A DNA stretch of 64,000 nucleotides from Berberis thunbergii (Eukaryota > Streptophyta > Magnoliopsida > Ranunculales > Berberidaceae), in contig QNQO01001174.1 of the NCBI GenBank assembly GCA_003290165.1, forward strand, positions 62,001 through 126,000, read 5' to 3'. Under the pieces are notes generated by a model, which saw only the letters and a list, made by a program, of their open reading frames with translations, did not search any database and was not told the origin of the DNA. The translations under genes were made by a program, and so were the position numbers. How positions within the stretch are numbered: the first letter of the stretch is position 1; each line of letters starts with the position of its first letter. This document shows positions 36,922 to 48,284 of the stretch, one piece after another.

Positions 36922-39479
36922 CCTGGATGTCCCGCCCAGTGGGTGTCATGGCATTCTCTAAAAAGTTCTTTTCTCATACCCGAAGTTCTCGGAACATAGA
37001 GGCGATTACCAGTTGTGAGTATTGCTCCATCTTTTATCCAGAACCGTCGAGTTTTGCCCTGCTTGATCAACTCCGTAATCGCCTTCGCCTGTGGATCTGT
37101 CTGTAGGCCTACTTTGATCTTCTCCAAGATGGTGTGACTTGGACCAGTATGGGTTAGCACTGCAAGGTCTACCCTTCTATTGAGTGCATCAGCTACATTG
37201 TTAGTGCGCCCTGGCTTGTATTCCAATACTAAGTCAAATTCTGCTAATTTTTCTTGCCATCGAGATTGCTTGGAGGTTAGCATCTTCTGAGTAAGGAAAT
37301 GGCTTGCTGCAGCATTATCCGTTTTAACAAGGACTTGAGACCCCAAGAGGTAGTGTCTCCACACCCGTAAACAATGTACAATGGCTAGCAATTCCTTTTC
37401 TTGAGCTGAGTAACGAGACTCTGTATCATTAAACTTTCGACTCTCATATGCTACCGGGTGACCATCTTGAAGTAAAACTCCCCCTAAGGCATAGTCAGAT
37501 GCATCTGTTTGTACTTCAAAGGGCTTGGTGATGTCTGGCAAGGCCAATACTGGATCTTTCATCACGGCCAGTTTCAAGTCTTGGAATGAAGCTTCACATT
37601 GCCTATCCCATTCCCATGTTCAGTCTTGTTTCAACAAATTTGTCAGGGCAACAGCTCTCTTAGAGTAGTCCCTTATGAAGCGACGATAATAGTTTGCGAG
37701 TCCAAGGAAAGAACGTAGTTGAGACACGTTCTTAGGAGAGTTCCAATCATGGATTGCCTTGACTTTCTCCATGTCCATCCGAATCTTGCCATTGCCAATA
37801 ACATGACCCAAGAAATTGATCTGGGTCTGGCCGAATGAGCACTTTTCCTTCTTGACAAAGAGATGATTATCCTTAAGGATTTGGAACACTTATCGCAAAT
37901 GATGTCGGTGTTCTTCTATAGTCCCACTATAAACCACAATGTCGTCAAGATAGACAACCACAGACTTGTCCAGAAGGTGACAGAACAGGCCATTCATAAG
38001 GGTGCAAAATGTAGCTGGAGCATTGGTCAAGCCGAAGGGCATTACTAGGAACTCATATGACCCATATCTAGTAGAACAAGCAGTTTTGGATTCGTCACCA
38101 GCAGCAATGCGGACCTGATGGTAACCTGATCTCAAGTCGAGTTTTGTGAAGTATCTGGCGGATCCAAGTTTGTCGAATAAGTCTGCAATGAGCGGCAGCG
38201 GGTATTTGTTCTTTATAGTGACTTTGTTCAAGGCTCTATAATCAACACAAAGGCGAAGACTGCCATCATGTTTCCGCTGAAAAAGAACAGGTGCCCCATA
38301 AGGTGCTTTAGAGGGCCGAATGAATCCTGACTCCAACAAGCCATCTAGTTGTGTTCTCAATTCGGCCAGCTCTGGAGGGCTCATGCGATATGGACTACGT
38401 GCGGGTGGCTTGGCACCAGGGACTAACTCAATTTCGTGATCAATGAGTCTGCTGGGAGGTAGATTATTTGGTAATTCATCCGGCATCACTTCGATGAAGT
38501 CAGCAATAACTTGGGCAACTTCCTCAGGAATTTTGCTAGTATCATCTTCCATCTCTAGCTTTGCCACAGCTAAGTATGTATCTTCTCCTTTGGCCAAGCC
38601 CCTCTTGACTTGGAGCGCCGACAATAGTCTATCATGAGTTGTTGGTCGAATTGAGGTTGGTACAATGCGTAGTCTGGGTCCGAAAAACCCCAAGGAGTCC
38701 ATGAAAGGTAATGGTCCTGCTGCAGCTCCTCGGAAGAATTCTTGGCCAATAATCACCTTAAAATCATCAAGTGGAACGGCCAAGAAGTTTGATCTTCCTT
38801 TCCATGGACCAACCTGTAGTGGCACAGCTCTAGCCATACCATTAATAGAGATTGCCTCAGAGTTGACAGCTTTCAACTTACCCACATCTCCTTCTAAGTT
38901 CAGACCCACACGTCTAGCTTCATCTGGGGTAATAAAATTGTCTGTCGCTCCGGAATCCAACAATGCTTGGGAAGGGAACCCATTGATAGTGACGTCGATG
39001 TATTGTAAAGCCTTCTTGTGTGGGTGCTCATACATTTCTCCTTTGACAGCATTGAGCTTGAGTAGAGCTCCCATTTGGGAGGTCTCACTGTTGGTGGGGT
39101 TCGAGCTCGATGCGGTCGGGTTAGAAGGCTCTGCTTGAAGCAGTGACATTAATGAGTGTAGAGCTGGTTTGGATGGACATTTGCCTGTTGGGTGATCTCT
39201 GCTATTGCAAAGAATGCATGGGGCAGGGGCAGATGGTTTCCACTGTCCAGAGTAGTTTTGCCCTCCTTTGTTGTTGTAATTTGAGTTGCTAGAGCTGACA
39301 TTCCAATTTTTGTTGGAACTCCAATTCTGGTTGGACGGCCGAGAATTATAGTTTCCTCGGTTCTGACTTGAGTTTCCCCAATTTTGATGAGGTGAGCGAG
39401 CATTCGACCCTGAGCTTGAATTGGTACTGCCAGTTCTAGCTGTGGAGTGATTGAGCGAAGTAGATCCAGTCATGGGCAT
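36858..39479 (-). pseudogene. Chromovirus CCHC-protease-RT-RNase H
   Basis: One reading frame interrupted by in-frame TAA (37890-37892) and TGA (37620-37622). In order: Asn/Ser-rich linker, zinc knuckle [14 protein letters not shown] (about 39177-39218), aspartic protease motif [10 protein letters not shown] (about 38957), reverse transcriptase with [13 protein letters not shown] and YLDD (about 37952), RNase H with FEVQTDASDYALGGVL, then the start of integrase (ECHDTHWAGHPGW). The frame is lost near 36900. Confidence 0.92.
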
Positions 39480-40300
39480 ATAATCGCTAACCTTTCTGCT
39501 GCCGCAATAGCACTTGTAATATCTGTCACCTTCTGCCTTTGCAATTCTGCTTGTAGAAGTGGCTGAGCTTGTTCCATGAAACAGAAAACTTTGTCCTTTT
39601 CAGACATGTCTTGAATATCTAACAAGCAAGTTGAGAATTGTCGGACATAGTCTCGAATATTGCCTGTCTGTTTGATGGTGTGGAGTTTCCTCCTTGCTAA
39701 GAAATCAGTGTTCTCAGGCAAGAATTGATTTCGGAGTTCCTTCTTGAGGTCTGCCCAAGTTCTAATAAGGATGCGACCTTCTTCCATATCTGCATATTTG
39801 GTTCTCCACCATAGTTTCGCATCACCTGCTAAGTACATGGTCGCCATGGTAACCTTGGCTTCTTCTGATTCGGGGTTCACCGCGCGAAAATACTGCTCCA
39901 AATCGAATAAGAAGTTCTCTAACTCCTTCCCATCTCGTGCCCCAGCATATGACTTTGGCTCGGGTACTTTCATCCTAGGGTGATCAGTCGTCCCAGTGGC
40001 CTTGGTTAGCAAACCAACCCTTGCAAATAAGTCCTCCAACTGTAATTGGAAGTCACTCATCACCTGAGCTGTGGGGTGAGACGACTCTTCCATTGCGACT
40101 GTTCGTCCCTCTAAGTTATCAACGTGCTCAGCCAGTGAATCCACTCTGTCAGCCAGTGAAAAGAGTCCATCCAACCGACTAATCTGTTCTCCCAAAGTGT
40201 TCAACTGGTCCATTCTGCTTTCCAGTCTATGCATTCGACTGGCCTGTCGTTCCTCCATAGCGCTAAGGCGCTCATTTATTTCCTGCATCCTTGTTTGCAT
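39470..40300 (-). pseudogene. Chromovirus gag
   Basis: A 276-codon frame with an N-terminal coiled-coil-like stretch (QEINERLSAMEERQASRMH) and the retrotransposon gag domain (AKLWWRTKYADMEEG, TWADLKKELRNQFLP). It ends in a short out-of-frame tail; the knuckle region continues in another frame, so a single-base change near 39490 separates them. The lack of a slippery heptamer argues for mutation. Confidence 0.9.
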
Positions 40301-40312
40301 TCAACAAGCTCT

Positions 40313-40325
40313 GGCTCTGATACCA
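40313..40325 (-). other. Primer binding site, initiator tRNA-Met type
   Basis: The minus strand reads TGGTATCAGAGCC two bases inside the 5' LTR, complementary to the 3' end of plant initiator tRNA-Met, as in many plant LTR elements. Confidence 0.9.
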
Positions 40326-40327
40326 AC

Positions 40328-40775
40328 TGTCACGGACTAGTAATCCGTGCGGCACTAGCTATCCAATTCACTAGTAAGCCTATGAGTAGTTACTTTGACG
40401 GGCACAAATATTAACTTGAGAATGCACAATATCAATCTGTAAACAATATAACAATGCACAATAGTCAGTAAAAGCTCTCATTCACATTCAATAGATTACA
40501 ATGGGGAGGAACGTTCGGAAGGACGTTGCTCAAGACTAGTTCGATGCTATCGATCGATGGAAATACAAGGTTGAAGTTGAAAAGCAATGCAAAGAAAACA
40601 ATAAAAGTGCTAGCGGTACAGTCTGGCCCGACTATGCAATGGAGGCAACACGTCCTCACAGTCAAGAGCTCAAACCTTCTCCCTATAATATAGATGCTAA
40701 GCATTTGGACACTTTTTAAAAGGGAACATTGAGTTTTGAGACCATTAGGAAGGCCTCTGACCTTGAGTCCTGACA
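40328..40775 (-). repeat. 5' LTR of the chromovirus
   Basis: 448 bp, adjoining the primer binding site. Begins TGTCA and ends TGACA. Six substitutions against the copy at 35204-35651. Confidence 0.95.
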
Positions 40776-40780
40776 TGTGC

Positions 40781-40856
40781 CTTCATGCATTCCGAGGGGG
40801 ATGGAGGGTTGCACCCCCCTCCCTCGCTAGTTTCCTCGCCATTTAGACGGGTTCCA
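40781..40856. mobile_element. Foldback MITE, right half
   Basis: GGATGGAGGGTTGCACCCCC and TTTCCTCGCCATTTAGAC are the inverse of the left half at 35141-35203. The chromovirus entered close to the loop. Confidence 0.7.
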
Positions 40857-41320
40857 ATAAATATTAGAGCAATTCTAGCTGGCTTGAAAAACCAGCGATG
40901 TTTCACTGCTGAAGAGGGGGGCAAAAATGTATTTTCACTCCACAAAGAATTGAAACCTCGGTGGTTCCGAGGCCCGCTAGAATTTTGCTAAATATTATGA
41001 CGTTCCTAAAAGGCTCCCACCCATACTTCATAGTCTCAAAGCCATCATCTGCATCACCGCTTCTTCTTCTTGGTTCCACATAAACCCTAGACACCACCTT
41101 CCTCCTCTCCTCCTATTCTCGCCGATACTGTTCTCCTCCTCAAGGTACCCTCATATTTTATCTGTTCACCCACCACCTCCAATTGGTTGCTTCATTGATT
41201 TGATTAACAATTCTGATTCGATTTTGCACACTGAAATCAATCTTCTCAATTTCAAACCCTAATTTGAGATTAGTTCACTAGATTTTTTTATTTTTTTTCA
41301 TTGCAAAAAAGGTTCCGTTT
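40857..41320 (+). promoter_or_regulatory. Promoter and 5' leader region of RPC9 homologue
   Basis: A CT-rich stretch (41040-41142) ending CTCCTCAAG/GTACCC looks like a non-coding first exon with a donor at 41143. A possible acceptor at 41310-41311 lies just before the ATG at 41321. No clear TATA box, which would suit a housekeeping gene. Confidence 0.4.
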
Positions 41321-43259
41321 ATGAAAATGTAAGTTTTTATTAAATTTTTTTTTTATTGAAGCTATCGATCTATTTTTATTTTTTATTTCTTGTTGGTGAG
41401 AGTTTGATGATTATTTTGTTTAGAAAAGAGGGCAATGTTGGTTGGCTTACCAATTTCGAAGTTCTTGATTTTTTACGATCCAGAGGAGCATCAACTGATC
41501 CTACTAGGGTTCTTGCCCCTATTGCTCAATCCGAGTTCCAGGTGAGGCTTAATTCGATTTTTGTTATTGTCATTATTTTTTGTACCCACTTGATAGGAGT
41601 TATGAATGATTATTTGCTCATTCTATAGTTTTGTTATTAGGTCTATGATTATTTAGTTGAAAGTGCAGCCTCCGTTCAGACAAGAGAATGCATCAATGAA
41701 TTCATGAAGAGAACTGAAAAGTATGGTCTTATGAAATCAGAAAAGCTAAATATCATCAATATTAGACCGTCGAGTATAGTTGAAATCGATCCGGTAAGTT
41801 ATGTTTCCGTGTATCTATGTTTATATTATTTTTTCTTGCACCTTTTTGTTTGTTGTTTTGGAGGGGAGGGATGACAGGAATCTAATAGAACTATGAAGCA
41901 TGGTTTCAGTGTAAACAATGGTCTTAGATGTTTATATTTTTATTTTTGTAGCTCTTGTATGTGCATTATGCATTTAATTCTCTCTGAAGTTCCTAACAGT
42001 CATTTTCAAACTTTTTTCTTTTTCAACTTCACCCTTTTTCCAGATGTTTTCATTAAAATGCTGGGATTCTTTTGACTACTGCTAATGAGAATGAGTTGAA
42101 CACCATATCAATAGGTGCTTCATATAGCAAGTAAGGCATATCATGTCTTGGCATATGATGATTCTTTTGCCATTTGCAACGTACATGCTACTTTGTCACC
42201 TACTATGTTTTCGTGTTTCTTAGAAAATATAGACCATTTGCCGTGTCTACAAGTAATCTTAGACAAGTTTCCTTTGTCGTAGCTACTTGATTCCCAAGTA
42301 TGGCCACTGATCTTTTTTACCCTTTTGTGGGGCATATGATGATTCTTTCGCCATTTGCAACATGCACTCTACTTTATCACCTACTCTGGTTTCGTATTTC
42401 TTAGAAAATATAAACCCTTTGCCGTGTAGAATTAATCTTAGACAAGTTTCCTTTTCGGTAGCTACTTGAATTCCATGCATGGCCACCGATCCTTTCACCC
42501 TTTTGTGGGGAATATGATGATTCTTTCGCCATTTGCAACTACTTTATCACCTACTATGGTTTCGTGTTTTTTCAGAAAAATATAGACCCTTTGCCATGTA
42601 CAAGTAATCTTAGACAAGTTCCTTTGCAGTAGCTACTTGAATCCCAAATATGGCCACCGATCCTTTTCACCCTTTTGTGGGGCATATGATGGTTCTTTCA
42701 CCATTTGCAACATACACTCTATTTGTTGTTCTGCCTTATTGAAATTTAAGTGTGCATAGATCTAAGACAATCAAAATAATTTTGATGAAGTCACATAATT
42801 ACCAATTCATTTTAAACAAATGATTTGGATGGATACAATTGATAGATCTTGGAACTGGATGGAGTTTGAGATTTAAAATATATCCAGTTCACTGACAACA
42901 TCCAGTTATCGAATGACTGAGAAAATTAAAGTGATGCTTCTTTAACCTAGAGTCTTGGGTTAAGGATTATGATACTTCGCAAGGTTGTCTAATGGGGGTC
43001 TTGGATATTTTCAATGTATTAAGTAATAGTAAGTGATACTTTGGGTGCTCTATTTGATGTTTTGCTGTACAATATTTTTCTTACTAATTGCTTTTCATTT
43101 TTTTTTGGTGTTCCATGTTTGCAGATTATAGAGGAATGTGATCAGCGTATGGAACCGGAAGTAGTTGAAGAGTTGGTGGACATGGTGACCGAGGTGTTAC
43201 CTGCTAAAGAAAGTCCTCAAGCTGCAGATGACAATCAGGAACCTACCCAAGATAATTGA
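41321..43259 (+). CDS. DNA-directed RNA polymerase III subunit RPC9 (CRCP-like)
   Basis: Rpb4/RPC9 family; in eukaryotes RPC9 pairs with RPC8 in the Pol III stalk and helps initiation at tRNA, 5S and other small RNA genes in the nucleus. Exons: 41321-41328, 41424-41541, 41641-41793, 43125-43259, all GT-AG, 414 nt, 137 aa. The first coding exon is only 8 nt; joining it gives MKIKEGNVGWLTNFEVLDFL, which matches the length and start of the Arabidopsis homologue. Conserved segments: VLAPIAQSEF, VYDYLVESAASVQTRE and LNIINIRPSSIVEIDPIIE. The acidic C-terminal tail is usual. Intron 3 (1331 bp) holds a 180-bp tandem repeat. No lesion seen. Confidence 0.93.
42150..42722. repeat. Tandem repeat, about 180-bp period, in RPC9 intron 3
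   Basis: Three full copies start at 42150, 42331 and 42509 (periods 181, 178, 172) and a partial fourth at 42681. Each begins near GCATATGATGATTCTTT and contains TTAGACAAGTTTCCTTT and ATGGCCAC blocks. Minus-strand frames across it (42141-42335, 42283-42498) repeat the same peptide and are products of the repeat, not genes. Confidence 0.88.
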
Positions 43260-43857
43260 TCTTACATTCACTTCTTCATGTAGAACCAAGTCACATTACA
43301 TTAGTTCAAGATGAAAACTTGTGTCGTCGTGTGCCCAACACTCACCCAAGTTGTTCGAACAATGAATTATTGTTTTAATTCGTTGTGCATTACTAAGGTG
43401 AACTTCATGACTGGAATGCGAGGAAACTGAACTTCTCGACTGAAAAATATGTGCGACGACCTACTAGTTATCTGATGTGGATGTTGAAATGCCTGAACTA
43501 GTTGCACCAACCTGTGTGTCCAGATCGAGGTCCCAGTATAGGATATCCCGAGTTGAAGTTGTTCATTACAGTACAGATAGCTATGCATATTTTGCTTGTA
43601 AACATGATGTTCTTGCAGTTCTGGCACTAAAAATATTGCAAAAAGTTCGGAATTGGACATGAGTTTCTGTATTATGCGTTTGATGTGTGATCTCCCATCA
43701 TGAAAAAATAACGTATGTCAAGATTAGTTACATAAGATATCAGTATCGAATATGCAAACACAAACAAACAATTTGATTTCTTGCTTGTTTTTTGTTTTTG
43801 TTTCACGTGTTGTGCCTTTTTTTTTTTAACTCTCAAGTCTTAACTGTCTATTTACAG

Positions 43858-44186
43858 ATCTTCGATCAACATTCCAAACTAGCTCAGTTCAATTACAGTT
43901 TCTCTTCACCTACAGGATCTGCCTCCATGACCCTTGTTCCAGAGAAAAAGGCTAAACTGGTTACACCTCAGAAAACAGGTAATTTGTCTGTCCTTTGGCC
44001 TCATAATTGGGTTAGGAGCTTCCTGCCTAGAGGCCTACATTTTTCTTCGTTTGAATTTTGTTGTTTTGAGTGGTTAATGTTTACTGTTATTTATTACTTA
44101 TATACCTTGTATTTTTCACATGTCCCATATTTTTTACAACTTTTAATCCAAATGCAGGTCATTTAAGATTCGAAAGCAAAGCATAA
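43858..44186 (+). other. Orphan or alternative terminal exons
   Basis: An open exon-like block 43858-43978 (acceptor TTTACAG, donor CAG/GTAATT) reads SKLAQFNYSFSSPTGSAS and EKKAKLVTPQKTG. A second block from 44158 (acceptor AATGCAG) continues in frame to a stop at 44184-44186. The phase is compatible with RPC9 exon 3, so it could be an alternative 3' end, but the peptide does not resemble RPC9. I do not recognise the family; it may be the tail of a lost gene. Confidence 0.3.
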
Positions 44187-45144
44187 CTGAATTAAAACAA
44201 AACTTATTGATCCAATCGAGCTCGTCTAAAAGTTTTTTTTGGAGGTGTGCATGACATTGCCAAAGTGAAGTTGATTCCATTTATAAGGTCATTCCTTAGG
44301 GTTGGAACCCCGCCATGAGTTCAAATGTGAACTTAAAAAGTAAGTAGCGGTTGAAATATAATACATACATCTGTACACAAACAATTATTGGGAGGCAATT
44401 GACCAACAACTTGACTTAGAAGTCCATAATAAAATCATTATTGAAACGCAAATTCGATTTCGAAACATCGATATCGAAATGGGACCTATTACAGAGTATT
44501 GTAGTCTGTATAAGTGTGAAATTTGGTGAAGGAGACTAAACTCCGTGTTTCACAGATAGCCAGATACTGTACATAACCTTATCAACAGGTTGACAATGGA
44601 GACCATATTTGTATCTGCCAGCATTTTTAATAGACAATGGAAACAAGGAGGAAACTCTGCATGCACCACCGTGTGTTATCTTCCTTTCTGGTAAAATAAC
44701 ACAAATAGAAGGTCTTCAAGAATTCAACACATGTTCATTATTTCCAGTTGTTACATGTAACGCGTTGTCAATTATCAGATACTTAGAATCGAATCACCAA
44801 AGATGAAGAAGTGAATGGCGAAAGGAGGGAATTGGATTCTGTGGGAGGGAATTGGATTCTGTGTGCATGTTGTAATAGAAGTCTTCTATAATCAAACAAT
44901 TCAACCAAATGTTACGATGCAATAATTAATACCTTGATACAACACTTGATCTGATTATATCGAAAAGAAAACATTGATGTTCATGCTTACATATGTTCTG
45001 AGGGTGGAATACCTTTTTATTTTTAATGTATTCACAATAATATAATGATCATATATAATGATAAAATCTTATAAACTGGCCGGAACTAGATAATTATAGA
45101 AAACAAACTCACATTTCGAATTTTCTTTTTATTTTTCTTAAAAA

Positions 45145-45300
45145 ATACTAAGAAATTAGGTTTTGCAATCAGAGTGATGTCACATAATCTTGAAAGAATG
45201 ATGAAATTTCTAAAATGTTTATATGTATCTTGAAATTGTAAAAAAACTCCTTGACATCATCGTAATTGAAATCTGATTGCAAAATCTATTCCCTTAGTAT
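45145..45300. mobile_element. Inverted-repeat MITE, family B, copy 1
   Basis: About 156 bp. The ends ATACTAAGAAATTAGG...TTTTGCAATCAG and the inverse CTGATTGCAAAATCT...CTTAGTAT pair over roughly 27 bp. Related copies: 45862-45998, 47281-47345, 61614-61777. Confidence 0.65.
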
Positions 45301-45861
45301 CTCTCTTTTTTTCTTTATCATTCCTGTAAAAATAAATGGTATCTCAAGTAAAAATGGTCAAATGAACAAAGTCAGAGATAATAAAAGAGTGTATATAATG
45401 CTTAATAATGGCCAGTTGGCCACTCTGATTCACAAATACAGCAGAGAAAAACTTGAAACATCATATGACTCAATTTGCAATTATATAAGTTTTATGTTGT
45501 TGAAACTTGAAACCATCGAACTTATTTCAACTTGGTAAAACCCGTCATTAGTCATTACAACTCACATCTATTTATTTAAGGTAACTTCTACCATCAAAGA
45601 GCAACTCCTTCATATTCGCTTCAATTTTAATACATCAATTTAATTCACATTTTGAACGGTCTTTTATACACCCACTGTAAATAATAAATAAATAAATAAA
45701 CAAAATTAATTAGATTACTATCTCATGAAAGGTTTTTTTATTTTTATTTTTTTTATTTTTAAAGACAAGGTGGATAAAAAACATAACTATTTTCACAAAT
45801 ATTTCCGTTAACCATAGTAATTATATAAATTATGGTTAACTATATAAATTGAAATAATTTT

Positions 45862-45998
45862 TAGATAATAATCAGGTTTTGCAATCAGGATGCAGATGAG
45901 ATTTTTACAACCTCAAGATACACAAATAATTTGGAGATTTCATTCTTTTAAGATCACGCCACATTACCTTAATTGCAAAAAATTGATTTCCTAGTATT
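45862..45998. mobile_element. Inverted-repeat MITE, family B, copy 2
   Basis: Begins near AATCAGGTTTTGCAATCAGG and ends near GCAAAAAATTGATTTCCTAG; the interior CTCAAGATACACAAATAATT is in inverse orientation to the matching part of copy 1. More eroded than copy 1. Confidence 0.55.
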
Positions 45999-46492
45999 TT
46001 CTATAATTTTATTTTTCGCACATGTTTGCATTAATAATAGCATAAGTATAAATTGATTGAATTATGGATTATTATTTTTCTATATAACCAAATATCTAGG
46101 AAATAAAAAAATGGATCAAAATAAGTAAATAAAAAAAATGGACGAAAATAAACTATTGGACTTGAGCAAAGAGGCAAGCGCAAAACTAGGTTTACCAATG
46201 GGGGGGACAAAAAAACCGTCCACGTCAGCAGCTTTACTAAACGGTCATCAACGTCTATAATATTATTTAGTCAAAACTCCCTCCAACGGTAACTTCGCGA
46301 ATGAGTTTCTGCCACGTAAACAGGAAGGAATACACCTTCATTCAACTTCAATTAGAATACTAACACCACCGCAAATTACGTGTTGAAGTTTGAACGATTA
46401 AAACGAAAGCATTAATAACATTAAAAAAAAAAAAAAATTTACTACACGCACGAGACCGTGGGCCTATCTTTGACTCTGCTTCAACAAGCCCT

Positions 46493-46499
46493 TTATATT
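46493..46499 (+). promoter_or_regulatory. Candidate TATA box of the PP2C gene
   Basis: TATATTC in CCCTTTATATTCCACC, followed by a CT-rich stretch typical of plant transcription starts, about 130 bp before the ATG at 46628. Confidence 0.4.
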
Positions 46500-46627
46500 C
46501 CACCTCTCTTCTCCTTTCTCTTCAAACATGTTCAGTTGGAAACTAGAAAGAATAACAAATTTAGTCGACAACAACGAGATCAAAAATAAGAATTTGTTAT
46601 CAATTCTTCAATTCTTGAATCGTAAAA

Positions 46628-48284
46628 ATGTGTACAGTTGCGATTGCGAATTCACCAACAGTGTTCTCGCCACGAGTATCATCTATCTTCTGTAAGAATG
46701 GGATGTCGTCGCCGGATGCCTTAGCTCTAAATCAGCACCACCACCACCATCATCAACATGGATCTTCTCCTCGCTCGTCTTCTGGATCTACTGCTGCTTC
46801 TTCTTCGCCGTTTAGAGTGAGGATTCAGAGCGGATTGCGAACTTGTTCGAAGGTTGGTGGTGGTGGAGGGTTAGATTCTGGTTCTTCTCCGTCTTCGGAA
46901 GCAGTGGTTCCGCCTCACTTGAAGAGGAAGAGGCCGGCGAGGATTGATATTCCGGTTTCTTCGTTGAGTTTCGCGGCGGCTGAGAGGCCGGTTGTGACGG
47001 ATTTGGAGTTGGAAGTGGAGAGAGAGTTTTATTCTGTTTATTGTAAGAAAGGGAGGAGGGAAGCTATAGAGGATCGATACTCGGCTGTTCTTGATCTTCA
47101 AGGGGATCCTAAACAAGTATGTTTATTTCTCAATTAGGGTTTCTATGCTGTTTTTAGCTTCTAATTTCAATATATTAAATTAAAATTCAATTCTAAATGA
47201 CATGTGTTCCATAATTTTATAAATTTCGACAACAAATGTTTTTTTGGAAAATTTGGATGTTATCTAGGTGATTCCAGATGAGTTAGGGTAAGAAACCAGG
47301 TTTTCTAAATATGTTTTGCAACCAGGATGATGTGGCATCGTTTTGATTAGCGATTTTATTGTTTTATGGATGTTGATGCAGGCTTTGTTCGGTGTTTTTG
47401 ATGGGCATGGAGGTGTCAAAGCTGCAGAATTCGCTGCGGAGAATTTGCATAAAAACATTGAAAATGAATTGACAAACGGGAGAGAAGAGGATACTATTGA
47501 GGCTGTTAAATATGGTTACTTGACCACTGATGCTGAATTCTTGAAAGACGATGTCCGTGGTGGAACTTGCTGTGTTACGGCATTGATAAAAAAGAATAAG
47601 CTTGTGGTGTCCAATGCTGGGGATTGTCGTGCTGTTATGAGCAAAGGAGGGGTGGCGAAACCGCTCACATCTGATCATCGCCCTTCAAGAGATGACGAGA
47701 AATGCAGGATTGAGAATCATGTAAGTTAATGATAGATGATTTTTCCCAACAATTATAGTCTTTATTCTTTGTATGACTTATTTTATATATACTTTGTTCT
47801 GATCAAAGTTAGTAAATATGTTTTGCAGGGTGGATATGTGGATTGCTGCAATGGTGTTTGGAGATTACAAGGCTCTCTAGCTGTGTCTAGAGGGATTGGA
47901 GATAAACACCTTAAGCAATGGGTGATAGCAGAACCAGAGACTAAAGTACTTAGGATAGAACAAGACTGTGAATTCTTACTCTTAGCTTCAGATGGTTTAT
48001 GGGATAAGGTAATTCCAACAAAACCCGTTCTTTTGAATATCCTTCTGGATGACTTAAATGTTAATCCGGTATGAAGAATTTAATTTTGTTCTAATTAGAT
48101 TTTCATGTTTCTCTACTTTCAGGTTTCTAATCAGGAGGCAATAGATATTGCTAGACCTTTGTATGCTGACACCACCAAGCCAGATATGTTGACTGCTTGC
48201 AAGAGGCTCGTAGAACTGGCTGCAGTGCGAGGCTCAACTGATGATATTAGCGTGATGGCTATCCAATTGGGTAACTTCATATGA
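46628..48284 (+). CDS. Protein phosphatase 2C, clade B, AP2C1-like
   Basis: A Mg/Mn-dependent Ser/Thr phosphatase; AP2C-type enzymes dephosphorylate stress MAP kinases. Exons 46628-47116, 47382-47720, 47829-48008, 48123-48284, GT-AG, 1170 nt, 389 aa, close to the Arabidopsis AP2C length. Residues 98-110 ([13 protein letters not shown]) form the kinase interaction motif that docks MAPKs. The catalytic domain starts near 134: [18 protein letters not shown] (D170), [42 protein letters not shown] (D331) and GSTDDISVM (D376/D377), so the metal ligands are present. The disordered N-terminus has a six-His run from CAC/CAT repeats, and its Ser-rich start could act as a plastid leader, as discussed for AP2C1. 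Start is the first ATG. Intron 1 holds half of a family B MITE. Confidence 0.96.
47281..47345. repeat. Family B MITE, half copy in PP2C intron 1
   Basis: GTTTTGCAACCAGGATGATG followed by TGGCATC matches one terminus of the family; the opposite end is absent. Confidence 0.55.

Larger units (their letters stand above)
35204..40775 (-). mobile_element. Ty3/gypsy chromovirus LTR retrotransposon, complete but inactive
   Basis: 5572 bp, transcribed on the minus strand. The two 448-bp LTRs begin TGTCA and end TGACA and differ at 6 sites (98.7% identical by direct comparison). A 5-bp target duplication is TGCGC on the left (35199-35203) and TGTGC on the right (40776-40780), one transition apart. Domain order on the minus strand is gag, CCHC knuckle, protease, reverse transcriptase, RNase H, integrase, chromodomain; the integrase-after-RT order and chromodomain define a chromovirus. 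No envelope-like frame. Three frameshifts and two premature stops make it non-autonomous. It is nested in a foldback MITE. Confidence 0.95.
44187..46492. other. Intergenic region with two small MITEs
   Basis: AT-rich DNA between RPC9 and PP2C. Apart from the inverted-repeat elements at 45145-45300 and 45862-45998, no gene is supported; the frame at 45266-45538 overlaps a MITE end and is not convincing. ACGT cores occur upstream of the PP2C gene near 46218, 46314 and 46377. Confidence 0.45.

Noticed and set aside
38665..39138. 157-codon plus-strand frame
   Set aside because: It lies antisense to the protease region of the chromovirus and shows no domain; it is a shadow frame.
39470..39500. 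Programmed frameshift between gag and pol of the chromovirus
   Set aside because: No slippery heptamer was seen, and the break falls before the zinc knuckle rather than at a gag/pol border. Other unrelated frameshifts occur in the element, so mutation is simpler.
42141..42498. Small minus-strand genes with repeated peptides
   Set aside because: The repeated peptide comes from the intronic 180-bp tandem repeat; no start context or homologue.
44281..44340. Possible tRNA-like box B sequence
   Set aside because: GGTTGGAACCCC and GAGTTCAAATG do not form a box A/box B pair at tRNA spacing, and no acceptor stem pairs.
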